Source: Actinomycetales bacterium (GTDB taxonomy: Bacteria > Actinomycetota > Actinomycetes > Mycobacteriales > Mycobacteriaceae). Taken from it: a stretch of DNA of 10,605 nt. The translations under genes were made by a program, and so were the position numbers. The notes beneath the pieces are model-generated. The model saw nothing but the letters and a program-made list of their open reading frames with translations. It did not search any database and was not told the origin of the DNA. Position 1 is the stretch's first letter; each line of letters opens with the position of its first letter. This document shows, piece after piece, positions 1 to 6,743 of this stretch. The DNA lies in contig DUOR01000232.1 in NCBI GenBank assembly GCA_012838715.1, positions 1-10,605 of the forward strand, in the 5' to 3' direction.

Positions 1-231
1 GGTTCCGCCGTCGCGGCCGGCGCCGTCGCGGCCGGTGCCGTCACGATCGTCGGCGGCGTCCCGGTCGTCCCCCTGGCCGTCGGAAAGCGGGGCACGCGGA
101 AGCTCGCGGTCGGTGACCGCGGGCTCGTTGGAAATGTTCGGCGGCGCGTCGTCGGAGGTCAGCGCACCACCGGCCACCGCCAGCAGCACGGGCACGGCGA
201 TCACGCCCGCCAGCGGCAGCAGCTTCTTCAT
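1..231 (-). CDS. Exported or membrane-anchored protein, N-terminal part only
   Basis: Reading the minus strand from 231 gives an open frame that leaves the window without a stop, 77 codons so far. It starts MKKLLPLAG and continues with a hydrophobic run rich in V, L and A up to about residue 24 (ending GGALTS), a typical Sec signal peptide or N-terminal membrane anchor. There is no lipobox cysteine. The remainder is acidic, Pro/Asp-rich and low-complexity, with a short GRDGA/GRDGT repeat encoded by two 15-bp direct repeats (7-21 and 22-36). An ATG at 240 in the same frame is possible, but the GAGG motif lies 1 nt from it and 10 nt from the ATG at 231, so I prefer 231. The gene points the same way as prfB but is 760 bp downstream of it. 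I do not recognise the family; the functional domain would lie beyond the left edge. Confidence 0.6.
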   Translation of the reverse strand, partial: MKKLLPLAGVIAVPVLLAVAGGALTSDDAPPNISNEPAVTDRELPRAPLSDGQGDDRDAADDRDGTGRDGAGRDGGT

Positions 232-329
232 CACGTCCATGCCTCAAGCATGAACGCCGACGATGACCCGCGCATGAAACCCCGATGAGAGTCTTTTCAT
301 CTTCGGGTGGGGTGCGGGCGGTTGCCCAG

Positions 330-452
330 TTCCCCGGTTACCCACCGGCTATCTCCCCGACTATTTCCCCGGTTACCCACCGACTACTTCTCCGGCTATT
401 TCCCCGGTCAACCGCCGCCTACTTCCCCGGCTATTCCCCGGTCAATCACCGA
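330..452. repeat. 35-bp minisatellite, about 3.5 copies
   Basis: Units starting TTCCCCGGT begin at 330, 365, 400 and 434, a 34-35 bp period. Each unit consists of two similar halves (TTCCCCGGTTACCCACCG followed by a CTAYYTCYCCG-type half), so the array probably grew from a ~17-bp unit. Open frames crossing it change composition with the repeat and look like by-products, not genes. Confidence 0.85.
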
Positions 453-473
453 CCCCCGGAGCCACTCCCACCC

Positions 474-610
474 TTGGAGCCACATCCACTCCCGCAGTCA
501 CATCCGCCCCACTGGAGCCGCATCCGCCCCGCAGTCACATCCGTCCCACTGGAGCCACATCCGCCCCCGCAGTCACATCCGCCCCGCTGGAGCCGCATCC
601 GCCCCATCGG
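474..610. repeat. 37-38-bp minisatellite, about 3.6 copies
   Basis: The word GGAGC recurs at 476, 514, 551 and 589, a 37-38 bp period. Each unit combines a TGGAGCCRCATCCRC half with a CGCAGTCACATCCG half; the CATCCG words give an internal half-period. It begins about 25 bp after the 35-bp array and has an unrelated unit. No coding function is supported. Confidence 0.85.
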
Positions 611-655
611 GCATAACAGTTGACGCTGAATCAACCCCGCGCGTTAGTGCTAAAT

Positions 656-757
656 CATGAACTACATTGATGTAGAGGATCCGCAACAAAAATGGACCAA
701 ATCTCGCCATTTTCGGACGAATTCTGTTGCAGATTGTCGACATGAATGTAGTTCATG
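656..757. repeat. 102-bp imperfect palindrome in an AT-rich island
   Basis: CATGAACTACATT at 656-668 is the exact reverse complement of 745-757. Folding the interval around its centre gives further matches with no gaps: 9 of 14 positions for 669-682 against 731-744, and 16 of 24 for 683-706 against 707-730, about 38 of 51 per arm. Smaller perfect palindromes are nested inside: CTACATTGATGTAG (662-675) and a 7+5+7 one centred near 749 (ACATGAA/TTCATGT). The island, roughly 640-780, is much more AT-rich than its surroundings. It could be a degenerate mobile-element remnant, a multi-site operator whose gene has been lost, or a cruciform-forming repeat; the sequence alone does not decide. Confidence 0.75.
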
Positions 758-805
758 TTTTATAACAATATTGTCTTGCTCAAAGCACGCCGCACGCTCC
801 GACAA

Positions 806-824
806 CGCCGCGGAAAATGCGGCG
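806..824 (-). terminator. Candidate hairpin downstream of prfB
   Basis: CGCCGC (806-811) pairs exactly with GCGGCG (819-824) around a 7-nt loop. It is about 170 bp beyond the prfB stop and lacks a clear U-tract on the minus strand, so a terminator role is weakly supported. The GC-rich 18-bp array lying between it and prfB could also fold. Confidence 0.3.
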
Positions 825-860
825 AACGGAATCGCCGGCCGAAGATCCCGGGCCTACCCC

Positions 861-949
861 GCGACTGCCCCGGGCCCGGCGACTGCCCCGGGCCCGGCGA
901 TTGCCCCGGTCCCGGCGATTGCCCCGCACCTGCCCCGGCCCCGGGCCTG
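861..949. repeat. 18-bp GC-rich minisatellite, about 4-5 copies
   Basis: Units of the form CCCCGGGCCCGGCGACTG start at 868, 886, 904 and 922; the later copies diverge (GGCGATTG, then CCCCGCACCTG). The array lies between the prfB stop codon and the AT-rich island. Its core word GGCGANTGCC recurs in the separate 18-bp array at 4997-5087. Confidence 0.85.
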
Positions 950-991
950 CCCGGATCTACCCCGCAGCTGCCGACCGTGGCCTTTCGCGGC

Positions 992-2110
992 CTACTCCGC
1001 GTTCGCCTCGTCCATGCGCCAGCGGATGCCGGACTCGAGGAAGCCGTCGATGTCGCCGTCCAGGACGGCCGACGGGTTGTTGACCTCGTGGCTGGTCCGC
1101 AGGTCCTTGACCATCTGGTACGGGTGCAGGACGTAGGAGCGCATCTGGTTGCCCCAGGACGCGTTGCCGCCGGCTCCGAGGGCGTCCATCTCGGCCTGCT
1201 CCTCCTGGCGCTTGCGTTCGAGAAGCTTCGCCTGGAGCACCCGCATGGCGGAGGCCTTGTTCTGGATCTGCGACTTCTCGTTCTGGCAGGTCACGACGAT
1301 GCCGGTGGGCACGTGCGTCAGGCGCACCGCCGAGTCGGTGGTGTTCACCGACTGGCCGCCGGGGCCGGAGGAACGGTAGACGTCGACGCGGACGTCGTTG
1401 TCCGGGATGTCGATGTGGTCGGTGGTCTCCACGACCGGCAGGACCTCCACCTCGGCGAAGGACGTCTGGCGGCGGCCCTGGTTGTCGAACGGCGAGATGC
1501 GCACCAGGCGGTGCGTGCCCTGTTCCACCGACAGGGTGCCGTACATGTATTCGCCGTGGACGACGAACGTCGACGACTTGATGCCGGCTTCCTCCGCGTA
1601 GGAGATGTCGTACACGTCGACCTTGTGGCCGGCCTTTTCCGCCCAGCGGGTGTACATGCGCATGAGCATTTCGGCGAAGTCGGCGGCGTCGATGCCGCCG
1701 GCGCCGGCGCGGATGTTGATGACCGCCTCACGCTCGTCGTATTCGCCGGACAGCATGGTCGTGACCTCGAGGGCCTCGATGGCGGCGCGGAGGTCGGCGC
1801 GTTCCTCGTCGGCAAGCTCGGTGGCTTCGGCGGCGGCGTCGCCGTCCTCTTCCTCGGCGAGCTCGTACATGACGGGCAGGTCGTCGAGGCGTTCGCGCAG
1901 GCCGGTGACCTTCTTCAGCTTGGCCTGCACCTGCGACAGCTGGGACGTGACCTGCTGGGCGTGGTCCGGGTCGTCCCACAGGGAGGGGTCGGCGGCCTGC
2001 GCCTCCAGTTCGCGGACCCGATCGGACAGCTCGGCCGGGTCGACCACCTTCTCGATGGTGGTCAACGTCGCGTCGAGGTCATTGAGGTCAGCGGTCACGT
2101 CGGGATTCAC
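992..2110 (-). CDS. prfB: Peptide chain release factor 2 (RF2)
   Basis: RF2 recognises UGA and UAA stop codons in the ribosomal A site and triggers hydrolysis of peptidyl-tRNA. The 372-residue product contains the RF2 codon-recognition tripeptide SPF at 206-208 (context RISPFDNQ) and the peptidyl-hydrolysis GGQ at 251-253 ([10 protein letters not shown]), preceded by the coiled-coil N-terminal region typical of the family. The internal UGA frameshift of E. coli prfB is absent: the frame is continuous, as in mycobacterial RF2. I chose the GTG at 2110, giving [11 protein letters not shown]. An upstream in-frame GTG at 2119 has no Shine-Dalgarno sequence and lies inside a -10-like TAAGGT (2123-2118). 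That hexamer is 7 nt before the chosen GTG, so the mRNA may be leaderless; alternatively AAGG acts as a ribosome site 8 nt upstream. It is divergent from the IMPase gene. ftsE, the usual downstream neighbour as I recall it, is not in the adjacent kilobase. Confidence 0.97.
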   Translation of the reverse strand: MNPDVTADLNDLDATLTTIEKVVDPAELSDRVRELEAQAADPSLWDDPDHAQQVTSQLSQVQAKLKKVTGLRERLDDLPVMYELAEEEDGDAAAEATELADEERADLRAAIEALEVTTMLSGEYDEREAVINIRAGAGGIDAADFAEMLMRMYTRWAEKAGHKVDVYDISYAEEAGIKSSTFVVHGEYMYGTLSVEQGTHRLVRISPFDNQGRRQTSFAEVEVLPVVETTDHIDIPDNDVRVDVYRSSGPGGQSVNTTDSAVRLTHVPTGIVVTCQNEKSQIQNKASAMRVLQAKLLERKRQEEQAEMDALGAGGNASWGNQMRSYVLHPYQMVKDLRTSHEVNNPSAVLDGDIDGFLESGIRWRMDEANAE

Positions 2111-2117
2111 GCGTCCC

Positions 2118-2123
2118 ACCTTA
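2118..2123 (-). promoter_or_regulatory. -10 element of prfB (TAAGGT), probable leaderless start
   Basis: TAAGGT fits the corynebacterial/mycobacterial TAnnnT -10 pattern and ends 7 nt before the GTG at 2110, so transcription would start at or next to the start codon. No convincing -35 is visible. The overlapping AAGG could alternatively be read as a Shine-Dalgarno sequence. Confidence 0.45.
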
Positions 2124-2193
2124 GCGAACGCCCCCGGCCGGGCCGAAGCCCCGCTCCCCGTGCGCGAATCGGGCGCGCGTGCACAATGGGGCC

Positions 2194-3066
2194 ATGACGG
2201 ATTCTCGCGTGCCCTCCGGTTCCCCCCAGCGCGGCGCCCATTCGGATGCGCCGTCGGCAGTGCCCCCGGCCGAGGATGTGGGCGCGGACGCGGTGCTTGC
2301 CGACGACGCCCGTGTCGCGGCGAACGTCGTGAAGCGGGCGGCGGAGCTGGCGCGGCGGATGCGCGACGAGGGCCTGGAGACGGAGTACAAGACCTCGGTG
2401 TCGGACGTGGTCACGGCGGCCGACCGGGCGGCGGAGGAGATGGTCGTCGCGGAGTTGGCGCGGTTGCGCCCCGATGACGGCATCCTCGGCGAGGAGGGTT
2501 CCGCCAAGGACGGGACTTCCGGCCGCACCTGGGTCATCGATCCGGTGGACGGCACGTACAACTTCACCACCGGTTCGGATTACTGGTGCTCCGCGATCGC
2601 CCTGGTGGAGGGCGCGCCGGAGGATCCGGACCGCCTGATCCTGGGTGCCGTGCACCGCGCGTCGACCGGCGAGACCTGGGTCGGCGGGCCCGAACTGCCG
2701 ACGTTCGTGTCCGATGCCCGCGGCAGCGTGCGCCTCCCCGAGCTTGCCGACGCCGCCGCCGAGGACATCTGCGCCGGAACCTATCTGCACACCACCCGCC
2801 TGGCCGACGACGACGTCGCCCCGGCGTGGCTGGAGGCCTCGGCGCGCTTCGCGACGTGGCGCATGCTCGGTTCCGCGTCGGTCGACCTGGCCGGCGTGGC
2901 CGACGGCCGCCTCGGCGCCTGGTTCCAGCATTCCGTCGCCCCGTGGGACTGGTTGCCCGGCCACGCCCTCGTCGCGGGCGTCGGCGGCGTCGGCGAACTA
3001 GCCGGCGGGTGGCGCATCGCGGGTCCGGCGTCCGTGGTCGCGGAGCTGCGCGAAATCCTCGGGTAG
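2194..3066 (+). CDS. Inositol-monophosphatase-family phosphatase (SuhB/HisN-like)
   Basis: A 290-residue Mg2+-dependent phosphatase of the IMPase superfamily. Visible motifs: VVTAAD (72-77, metal-ligand Asp), GEEG (99-102), DPVDGTYNF (116-124, the hallmark metal/phosphate site) and the C-terminal WDWLPG (251-256, the W-D motif). It has about 30 extra N-terminal residues rich in Ser, Pro and Ala before the first helix. The substrate may be inositol phosphate or another sugar or polyol phosphate; the sequence does not decide. A true HisN lies 0.7 kb away, so this is probably the separate paralog found next to prfB in corynebacteria. I chose ATG at 2194 over GTG at 2179: there is no Shine-Dalgarno sequence, but a -10-like CACAAT (2182-2187) lies 6 nt upstream, hinting at a leaderless start. 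It is divergent from prfB and ends 4 bp from the convergent membrane-protein gene. Confidence 0.92.
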   Translation: MTDSRVPSGSPQRGAHSDAPSAVPPAEDVGADAVLADDARVAANVVKRAAELARRMRDEGLETEYKTSVSDVVTAADRAAEEMVVAELARLRPDDGILGEEGSAKDGTSGRTWVIDPVDGTYNFTTGSDYWCSAIALVEGAPEDPDRLILGAVHRASTGETWVGGPELPTFVSDARGSVRLPELADAAAEDICAGTYLHTTRLADDDVAPAWLEASARFATWRMLGSASVDLAGVADGRLGAWFQHSVAPWDWLPGHALVAGVGGVGELAGGWRIAGPASVVAELREILG

Positions 3067-3070
3067 CGCC

Positions 3071-3724
3071 CTACAGCATGTGCAGCACGCCGATGGCGGT
3101 GAGCAGCACCGCCACCAGGTAGCCGGCGCCCCTCGACACGGCCGCCTGATTCTCCCGGGCGACGGCGAAAACCCGCCCCAACCAGGACTTCGGCCGATGC
3201 CGGACGATGCCCACGGCCAGGGCCACGGCCGTCGGCAAGCTCAGTGCGACGGACGCGTACAGGATCAGCCCCAGGTAACGCTCGGCGACCGGCAACCCCT
3301 CCGCGGACAGCACCGCGAGCCCCGCGAAAAACGGCACCGACGTCACCGACTGGATGGCGCCGAGGACGAAACCGGTGGCGACCGTCAGCACCGACGGCGT
3401 GCGCAACGGCGCGAGGATTCTCTCGATGAGCCCCGAGGAATCGCCGCCGCGCCACGTCAGCACCGCCGTCGCGACGCCCGTCAAAATCAGCAGCACACCG
3501 AACAACGGCGACTCCACCAGCGCCGACACCTGGTCCCCCAGGCCGTCGAACACCACCAGCACCGCCAACGCCAGCACCGCCACGCCCAGCCAATCGCCGA
3601 ACACCAGCAGCGGCGCAATCCGCCGGTACCGGCCCGCCGGCAGCATCATCCCGATCGCCACGACGACGCCAATCAACAGCACGTTGATGGAGTCGACGAA
3701 CGCGTACGTCAGGGCATGCAGCAT
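3071..3724 (-). CDS. Six-helix integral membrane protein, function unknown
   Basis: A 217-residue protein with about six predicted membrane segments at residues 8-28, 36-58, 72-91, 112-138, 149-173 and 198-216. The two halves look like three-helix repeats: FVDSINVLLIGV near the start of the first and GAIQSVTSVPFFAG in the second. This layout recalls the LysE/CcdA/GAP group of small transporters and redox membrane proteins. There is no CxxC pair and no conserved signature I can name, so substrate and role stay open. Loop 174-195 is basic (RHRPKSWLGR), suggesting a cytoplasmic loop. Start ATG at 3724 is supported by AGGAAGGA 7 nt upstream. It is convergent with the IMPase gene (4-bp gap, no visible terminator) and divergent from hisN across 52 bp. 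Confidence 0.85.
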   Translation of the reverse strand: MLHALTYAFVDSINVLLIGVVVAIGMMLPAGRYRRIAPLLVFGDWLGVAVLALAVLVVFDGLGDQVSALVESPLFGVLLILTGVATAVLTWRGGDSSGLIERILAPLRTPSVLTVATGFVLGAIQSVTSVPFFAGLAVLSAEGLPVAERYLGLILYASVALSLPTAVALAVGIVRHRPKSWLGRVFAVARENQAAVSRGAGYLVAVLLTAIGVLHML

Positions 3725-3764
3725 GAGGCCATCCTTCCTGCGCCCCGGCGTGGCGGGGCCGGTC

Positions 3765-3771
3765 TAGACTA
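3765..3771. promoter_or_regulatory. Overlapping divergent -10 elements between the membrane-protein gene and hisN
   Basis: On the plus strand TAGACT (3765-3770) fits TAnnnT and ends 6 nt before the hisN ATG, so hisN would be leaderless; no Shine-Dalgarno sequence precedes it. On the minus strand the same bases read TAGTCT (3771-3766), another TAnnnT match, which would give the membrane-protein gene a leader of roughly 35 nt containing its strong AGGAAGGA site. Inferred by pattern only. Confidence 0.45.
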
Positions 3772-3776
3772 CCGGC

Positions 3777-4604
3777 ATGACCGCCTACTCCGATGATCTC
3801 GCCCTCGCCCTGCGCCTCGCGGACCTCGCCGACGCCGTGACCCTGCCGCGCTTCGGCGCCGCGGACCTCGACGTCGAGTCGAAGCCGGACCTCACCCCCG
3901 TGTCCGACGCCGACCTCGCCTGCGAGCGCGAACTACGCGCCCTGCTTGCCGACGAACGCCCCTCCGACGACGTCGTCGGCGAGGAATTCGGCGGCGACGC
4001 GGTGTTCGAGGGCCGCCAGTGGGTCATCGACCCCATCGACGGCACGAAGAACTTCGTCCGCGGCGTGCCCGTGTGGGCGACCCTGATTGCCCTGCTCGTC
4101 GATGGCGTGCCCGTCGCCGGCGTGGTGTCGGCGCCCGCCCTCGGCCGCCGTTGGTGGGCGTCGAAGGGCGCCGGCGCGTGGAAGTCCGTCGCCGTGGGCA
4201 CTCCCGCCACCACCGAACATCCGGCCGAGAACCCCGGCGGCGCGGCGCCGCAGCGCATCACCGTGTCGCGGGTGGGCGACATCGCCGACAGCTCCGTCGC
4301 CATTTCCTCCCTGACCGGGTGGCGCGACCGCGGCTTGCGCGACCAGCTCATCGCCCTCACCGACGACGCGTGGCGCCTGCGCGGTTACGGCGACTTCTTC
4401 TCCTACTGCCTCGTCGCCGAGGGCGCCGTCGACGTCGCCGCCGAACCCGAGGTCTCCCTGTGGGACCTGGCGCCGCTCGCCGTGCTCATCGATGAGGCCG
4501 GGGGCCGCTTCACCTCCCTCGCCGGCGAGGACGGCCCGCATGGCGGGGACGCCGTCGCCACCAACGGCCTGCTTCACGACGCCGTCCTGGGCTACCTGAA
4601 GTAA
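3777..4604 (+). CDS. hisN: Histidinol-phosphatase (HisN)
   Basis: HisN dephosphorylates L-histidinol phosphate to histidinol, the penultimate intermediate of histidine biosynthesis, in the cytoplasm. The 275-residue protein belongs to the IMPase superfamily and matches the actinobacterial HisN type closely: PVSDAD (41-46), VGEEFGGD (67-74), [19 protein letters not shown] (82-100), a strongly conserved [19 protein letters not shown] (201-219) and WDLAPL (229-234) carrying the C-terminal metal Asp, then [13 protein letters not shown] near the end. The [10 protein letters not shown] and GYGDFFSY segments, not shared with the paralog at 2194-3066, support HisN rather than a general inositol phosphatase. 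The ATG at 3777 has no Shine-Dalgarno sequence but sits 6 nt after a TAGACT -10, suggesting a leaderless transcript. It stands apart from other his genes, as in C. glutamicum from memory. Confidence 0.95.
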   Translation: MTAYSDDLALALRLADLADAVTLPRFGAADLDVESKPDLTPVSDADLACERELRALLADERPSDDVVGEEFGGDAVFEGRQWVIDPIDGTKNFVRGVPVWATLIALLVDGVPVAGVVSAPALGRRWWASKGAGAWKSVAVGTPATTEHPAENPGGAAPQRITVSRVGDIADSSVAISSLTGWRDRGLRDQLIALTDDAWRLRGYGDFFSYCLVAEGAVDVAAEPEVSLWDLAPLAVLIDEAGGRFTSLAGEDGPHGGDAVATNGLLHDAVLGYLK

Positions 4605-4607
4605 CGC

Positions 4608-4632
4608 CGCCCCAGGCCGCGGGAGTGGGGCG
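4608..4632 (+). terminator. Candidate hairpin just after hisN
   Basis: CGCCCCA (4608-4614) pairs with TGGGGCG (4626-4632) around an 11-nt loop, starting 4 bp after the hisN stop. No U-tract follows; the sequence runs straight into GC repeats. It would be a U-less terminator at best. Confidence 0.3.
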
Positions 4633-4680
4633 CGGGCGCGGGCGCGGGAGTGGGGCGCGGGAGTGGGGCGCGGGCGCAGC
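4619..4680. repeat. 13-bp GC-rich repeat tract
   Basis: GCGGGAGTGGGGC occurs at 4619-4631, 4644-4656 and 4657-4669, separated and followed by runs of GCGGGC. It lies directly downstream of hisN. The following 4681-4807 is unique sequence in which I see no gene or signal. Confidence 0.8.
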
Positions 4681-4807
4681 GCCAATCAGCAACGCGCCAC
4701 AGCCACCGCGCCGCCACACTCCACGCGAATGGCCACCCGGCCGCGGCACCACTCCCCACCGCAACACCAGACGCCGCGAACCTGCCCGCCGGGGGCGGCG
4801 AAGACCG

Positions 4808-4900
4808 TTAGTGCATCTCGATACACCGCGGCAAATTCGCGCCCGCAAACCCGCAGGTGGTCAGATCTGCTACTCGTCGCGGTGTATCCAAATGCACTAA
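4808..4900. repeat. 93-bp element bounded by 23-nt inverted repeats
   Basis: The left arm 4808-4830 (TTAGTGCAT...GATACACCGCG) and the reverse complement of the right arm 4878-4900 match at 21 of 23 positions. The 47-bp interior is not clearly self-complementary apart from CAGATCTG (4862-4869). Ends this precise around a short non-coding interior resemble a MITE-like element or a dispersed palindromic repeat. I see no clear target-site duplication. A binding site for a large dimeric regulator is less likely given the spacing. Short open frames on both strands read VHLDTPR because of the symmetry and should not be taken as genes. Confidence 0.75.
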
Positions 4901-4942
4901 GGGTGCCGGAGCCTCGCCACGAAGCGGGCGCATGTGCCGGCG

Positions 4943-5087
4943 GGCGAATGCCGTCGAGTGAGATGGATACCCGGGTTGGAGTGAATTCCGCGGGTAGGCG
5001 AATACCAAGGGCAGGGCGAATGCCAGGGGCGGGGTGGAAGCCAGGGTTGGGGGCGGAAGCCGGGGGTGGGGCGGATGCCGGTGGGCG
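4943..5087. repeat. 18-bp degenerate minisatellite (GGCGAATGCC family)
   Basis: Clear units begin at 4997, 5015, 5033, 5051 and 5070 (18-19 bp period), for example GGCGAATGCCAGGGGCGG. Looser copies extend back to GGCGAATGCC at 4943. It fills the gap between the inverted-repeat element and the terminator of the first CoA-transferase gene. The core GGCGANTGCC is shared with the array at 861-949. Confidence 0.8.
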
Positions 5088-5134
5088 ACCGTCGGAAAGC
5101 AAGGCGGCCCCGCAAAAACGACGAGGCGGCCAAC

Positions 5135-5180
5135 AAAAAGCGAAACGCCCCCGCACCCCGGAAAACCGGGGACGGGGGCG
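5135..5180 (-). terminator. Intrinsic terminator of the first CoA-transferase gene
   Basis: CCCCGG (5156-5161) and CCGGGG (5166-5171) close an AAAA loop. After a small internal loop, CGCCCCC (5146-5152) pairs with GGGGGCG (5174-5180). On the minus strand the stem is followed by TTTCGCTTTTT (5145-5135). It lies about 55 bp past the stop codon. Confidence 0.85.
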
Positions 5181-5208
5181 AACGCAATGGAGGGGCAGAC
5201 CCTCCACG

Positions 5209-5246
5209 AAGGGGACTAACCCTTCATAAGGGAACTAGCCCTTCAT
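5209..5246. repeat. 19-bp tandem duplication of a CoA-transferase gene's last codons
   Basis: Two adjacent 19-bp copies, AAGGGAACTAGCCCTTCAT (5228-5246) and AAGGGGACTAACCCTTCAT (5209-5227), differ at two positions. On the minus strand the first encodes Met-Lys-Gly-stop, the end of the protein. The second repeats it in another frame just past the stop. Each copy is itself a small hairpin (AAGGG/CCCTT). Confidence 0.85.
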
Positions 5247-6743
5247 GGAGCCGGTCGACAGCAGGTTGCGGTGGAAGTCGAACGCGGTCGCCAGGTCATG
5301 CGGGGTCTGCATGAACTTGTTGTCGCCCGAGGTCGCACGCTCGTAGTACTCCTCCAGCAGCGGGCGGTACTCCGGCGCGGCGATGGCGATCATCTTCTTC
5401 ACGCGGTCGCGCGGGGCCAGGCCACGCAGGTCGGCGAAGCCGTGCTCGGAGATGACGACCATGACGTCGTGCTCGGTGTGGTCGATGTGCGACGCGAACG
5501 GCACGATGGCCGAAATGGCGCCGTCCTTCGCCAGCGACGGGGTGATGAACGACGAGATGTAGCCGTTGCGGGTGAAGTCACCCGAGCCGCCGATGCCGTT
5601 CATGATGCGCGAACCGGTCACGTTGGTGGAGTTCACGTTGCCGTAGATGTCGGCCTCGATGAGACCGTTGGTGGCGATCAGGCCGACGCGGCGGATGACC
5701 TCCGGGTGGTTCGAGACCTGCAGCGGGCGCAGGATGATCGACTTGCGGTAGTTCGCGGCCTCATTGTTCATGCGCTCCGCGTACTCCGGGGAGAGCGAGA
5801 ACGAGGTGGACGACGCGACGGTCATCTTGCCGGCGTCGATCAGGTCGATCATGCCGTCCTGGATGACCTCGGTGTAGGCCTGGATGTTCTCGAACTTGGA
5901 GTCCAGCAGGCCCGCCATCACGGCGTTCGGGACGTTGCCGACGCCGGACTGCATGACGTAGCCGTCGTAGGTCAGGCGGCCGCCCGCGACCTCGCCCTCG
6001 AGGAAGTCGAGGAAGTTGCCGGCGATGGCCTTCGACACGTCGTCGATCGGCTTGAACGGGGCGTTGCGGTCCGGGGCGTCGGTCTCGATGATCGCGACGA
6101 CCTTGTCGACGTCGATGTCGATGTAGGTGGTGCCGACGCGGTCGCCCGGGTTGTTGATCGGGATGGCCGTGCGGTTCGGCAGGGCCTGGATGCGGTAGAC
6201 GTCCGCCATGCCCTCGAGATCCAGGGACTGCCAGGAGTTGACCTCGATGATGATCTTCTCGGCGGCGTCGAGGTACTCGACGTTGTTGCCGACGCCCGAG
6301 GACGGGATGATGTGGCCCTCTTCGGTGATGCGGGTGGCCTCGACGATGGCGAAGTCCAGCTTGCCGAAGAAGCCCTGCGACACGTACGCGGCCGAGTGGG
6401 ACAGGTGAATGTCCGAGTACTTCATCGAGCCGTCGTTGATCTTCTTGCGCATGATCGGGTCGGAGGCGTACGGCATGCGGTAGTTGACCGCATCCGCCTC
6501 GGCGAGGACGCCGTCGCAGTCGGGGGCGGTGGAGGCGCCGGTGAAGAGGTCGATGCCGTACTCGTTGCCCTTGGCGTGCTCTTCCTTGGCACGGTTGGCG
6601 ATGGCGGTCGGCATGGCCTTCGGGTAGGCCGCGCCGGTGAAGCCGGACATGCCGATCTTCGCGCCGTTGCCGATCATCTGGGCGGCCTCGTCGGCCGACA
6701 TGACCTTGTCGCGCATCCTCTGGTTAGCAATGCGGTCGGACAT
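5235..6743 (-). CDS. cat: Succinyl-CoA:acetate CoA-transferase, copy 1
   Basis: A 502-residue member of the acetyl-CoA hydrolase/transferase family (succinate CoA-transferase type, Cat/ActA in C. glutamicum, AarC in Acetobacter). It moves CoA between succinyl-CoA and acetate (possibly also propionate) through a glutamyl-CoA thioester. Catalytic Glu is E292 in AYTEVIQDG. N345 (VSNHPEV) and G386 (NGIGGSGDF) line up, with a constant offset of two, with the AarC residues Glu294, Asn347 and Gly388 as I recall them. Other motifs: GAKIGMSGFTGAAYPK (27-42) and MQSGVGNVPNAVMAGL (264-279). GAGGAGA lies 7 nt before the ATG at 6743, and a strong terminator follows. It is a tandem paralog of 7362-8867: about 86% identical, with residues 241-310 completely identical and the termini most divergent. 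Upstream is 618 bp with an HD-protein remnant instead of a gene. The gene symbol follows C. glutamicum usage; substrate preference is inferred. Confidence 0.93.
   Translation of the reverse strand: MSDRIANQRMRDKVMSADEAAQMIGNGAKIGMSGFTGAAYPKAMPTAIANRAKEEHAKGNEYGIDLFTGASTAPDCDGVLAEADAVNYRMPYASDPIMRKKINDGSMKYSDIHLSHSAAYVSQGFFGKLDFAIVEATRITEEGHIIPSSGVGNNVEYLDAAEKIIIEVNSWQSLDLEGMADVYRIQALPNRTAIPINNPGDRVGTTYIDIDVDKVVAIIETDAPDRNAPFKPIDDVSKAIAGNFLDFLEGEVAGGRLTYDGYVMQSGVGNVPNAVMAGLLDSKFENIQAYTEVIQDGMIDLIDAGKMTVASSTSFSLSPEYAERMNNEAANYRKSIILRPLQVSNHPEVIRRVGLIATNGLIEADIYGNVNSTNVTGSRIMNGIGGSGDFTRNGYISSFITPSLAKDGAISAIVPFASHIDHTEHDVMVVISEHGFADLRGLAPRDRVKKMIAIAAPEYRPLLEEYYERATSGDNKFMQTPHDLATAFDFHRNLLSTGSMKG

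Noticed and set aside
330..610. Possible CRISPR array
   Set aside because: Repeats are contiguous with no unique spacers, units vary, and no cas genes are nearby.
446..634. Minus-strand Cys/Gly-rich 62-residue frame (GGCDCG repeats) that looks like a metal-binding peptide
   Set aside because: It is a translation of the 38-bp minisatellite with no credible ribosome site; the repeat period is not a multiple of three throughout.
992..2110. Programmed +1 frameshift in prfB
   Set aside because: The reading frame is continuous from the GTG through the GGQ and SPF motifs, with no internal UGA.
755..2197. 480-residue plus-strand open frame across prfB
   Set aside because: It is the complement of the well-conserved prfB gene. 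Its product is a G/V/D-rich string without a domain, and it starts inside the AT-rich island and minisatellite.
4625..5008. Short frames on both strands sharing VHLDTPR, suggesting a conserved small protein
   Set aside because: The shared peptide comes from the 23-nt inverted repeat being read from both sides; the rest of each frame is repeat-derived.
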